Source: Novosphingobium fluoreni (GTDB lineage: Bacteria > Pseudomonadota > Alphaproteobacteria > Sphingomonadales > Sphingomonadaceae). Taken from it: 64,000 nt of DNA. This document shows positions 63,034 to 64,000 of this stretch, one piece after another (positions within the stretch are counted from its first letter, which is position 1; each line of letters starts with the position of its first letter). The stretch covers positions 1 through 64,000 of the forward strand of contig NZ_JACIDY010000002.1 of NCBI RefSeq assembly GCF_014196615.1. Direction: 5' to 3'. The translations under genes were made by a program, and so were the position numbers. The notes under the pieces are model-generated. The model saw only the letters and a list, made by a program, of their open reading frames with translations, was not told where the DNA came from and ran no database searches.

Positions 63034-64000
63034 GCGAGCCTGAGCCTCCCAGGTCCGAACAGTCCCAGAAAGATCTGGCCGCCATCGCCAAGGGCGGGCG
63101 GACCAATCTGCTCGGCTTTTTCATGCGACTGGCCGCGCGCATCCCGTTCCTGTTCATCGCCGGCCGCGCGCCGGGTTATGGCGCGGCGGCGCTCGGGGTC
63201 TTCGCTTCCGCGCTGGTGCTGATCGAGCTGACTGCGATGCTGTGCACGCTGGGCGAGAAGCGCGGCCTGGCGCAGCGCCTTTCCGAATCGGACGAGCATC
63301 CCGCAAATCTGATCGCCGATGGCTCGCTGGTGGCGCTGTTGGCGTCGAGCGCGGTGGCGCTGGGATTCTGGCTGTTTCCCGCGCCTTTGTTTCCGGGCGG
63401 TGAGTTCACCTGGATCGACCGGCTGATGGTGCTGGCGATCCCGCCGTTGGCGCTGACGGAAATCTGGCTGGCCGCACTCGCCTATCGCTTCGATGTCGCC
63501 GCGACGGTGCGTGCAAGAGCGGTGGTGGAGCCCTGGACGATCTCGATCGTGGCGGGCGTGATGGCCCTGGTCGCGCCCCGGAGCGGGCTGGCGGTGGCTT
63601 ATCTGGCGTCAGTCTACGCGGCGGCGGTGGCGGCGTTCGTGCCGTTTCTAAAGGCTTATGGCTGGCCGCGCGATTGGCGGCCTTCGCTCAGCAACATGGG
63701 CAAGCTGACCTGGCGCAGCCTGCCTATCGCCACGGCCGATGCCATCGAATGGGGCACGCGGCGGCTGGACATCTTCATCCTGGGCCTGTTCGCCGCGCCC
63801 AGCGCGGTCGGCGTCTATTATGTCGCCCAGCAGATCGCCAGCTTGCCGCAAAAGCTGAAGACCAGTTTCGAGCCTATCCTGGGCCCCGTGATCACCCGCA
63901 ACCTCAAGCTGCGCGACTATGCGGCGATTGGGCGGCAAGTGCGGCAAGTAGGCTTCTGGATTCTGGCGGCGCAGCTGGGCATCGCCCTGGCGCTGGGCAT
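63030..64000 (+). CDS. Oligosaccharide flippase family protein (partial)
   Basis: From a TTG start overlapping the gpsA stop, an open frame runs to the window end (323+ residues). It reads [38 protein letters not shown], then several transmembrane segments, including LIELTAMLCTLGEKRGLAQ and LDIFILGLFAAPSAVGVYYVAQQIASLPQKLK, a pattern of Wzx/MATE-like polysaccharide flippases. It probably moves lipid-linked sugars or lipids across the inner membrane. The C-terminus lies outside the window, and the start is inferred from the overlap. Confidence 0.78.
   Translation, partial: MSEPEPPRSEQSQKDLAAIAKGGRTNLLGFFMRLAARIPFLFIAGRAPGYGAAALGVFASALVLIELTAMLCTLGEKRGLAQRLSESDEHPANLIADGSLVALLASSAVALGFWLFPAPLFPGGEFTWIDRLMVLAIPPLALTEIWLAALAYRFDVAATVRARAVVEPWTISIVAGVMALVAPRSGLAVAYLASVYAAAVAAFVPFLKAYGWPRDWRPSLSNMGKLTWRSLPIATADAIEWGTRRLDIFILGLFAAPSAVGVYYVAQQIASLPQKLKTSFEPILGPVITRNLKLRDYAAIGRQVRQVGFWILAAQLGIALALG

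Overview
The window looks like part of a Sphingomonadales (Sphingomonas/Novosphingobium/Sphingobium-type) chromosome. The reasons are the rRNA operon tail ending in 5S followed by tRNA-fMet, GC-rich codon use, several TonB-dependent receptors, a PhoK-type alkaline phosphatase, alphaproteobacterial EcfG-like promoters, and the hemC-hemD-mitofilin/tsaD-gpsA neighbourhood.

Layout. Positions 1-651 hold the 3' end of 23S rRNA, 5S rRNA and tRNA-fMet. A 17-bp direct repeat of the tRNA 3' end (635-651 and 46515-46531) brackets a ~45.9-kb integrated island, with a P4-type tyrosine integrase directly inside the tRNA end and matching arm-type repeats near both ends. To the right of attR is ordinary chromosome: serine beta-lactamase-like hydrolase, Kup potassium transporter, TonB receptor, DsbD, PhoK-type phosphatase, UbiH-type hydroxylase, mitofilin-like protein, hemD, hemC, tsaD, gpsA and the start of a polysaccharide flippase.

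Inside the island: (i) 0.8-3.4 kb, integrase, HU and a MucR-like regulator with a long Ala/Lys-rich tail; (ii) 4.8-14.7 kb, a stress-response cargo module (DUF2171, DUF3175, hemerythrin, short-chain dehydrogenases, zinc alcohol dehydrogenase, SRPBCC protein, CinA-like, DUF421, a frameshifted HWE kinase) served by one perfect and several near-consensus EcfG-type promoters; (iii) 15.4-24.4 kb, a Ti-type mobilisation module (ArdC, traC, traD broken by an IS66 insertion, oriT, TraA relaxase, DUF6118) without any coupling protein or type IV secretion genes, which makes this a mobilisable rather than self-transmissible element; (iv) 24.8-37.2 kb, a defence-like region with a HEPN-type protein, a 1453-residue HNH-NACHT-repeat protein, a DUF3800 protein, an IS1182-like element and a 1040-residue PD-(D/E)xK-NTPase protein; (v) 37.5-45.2 kb, divergent citrate synthases (one carrying an N-terminal HTH), a PhyH-type dioxygenase, and a siderophore receptor-PepSY iron uptake pair; (vi) a second short tyrosine recombinase just before attR.

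The most interesting material is the pair of large nuclease-NTPase-repeat proteins with the adjacent HEPN gene, and the stress regulon carried as mobile cargo that would plug into the host's PhyR-NepR-EcfG switch. No homology search could be run; family names rest on motifs and remembered family features.
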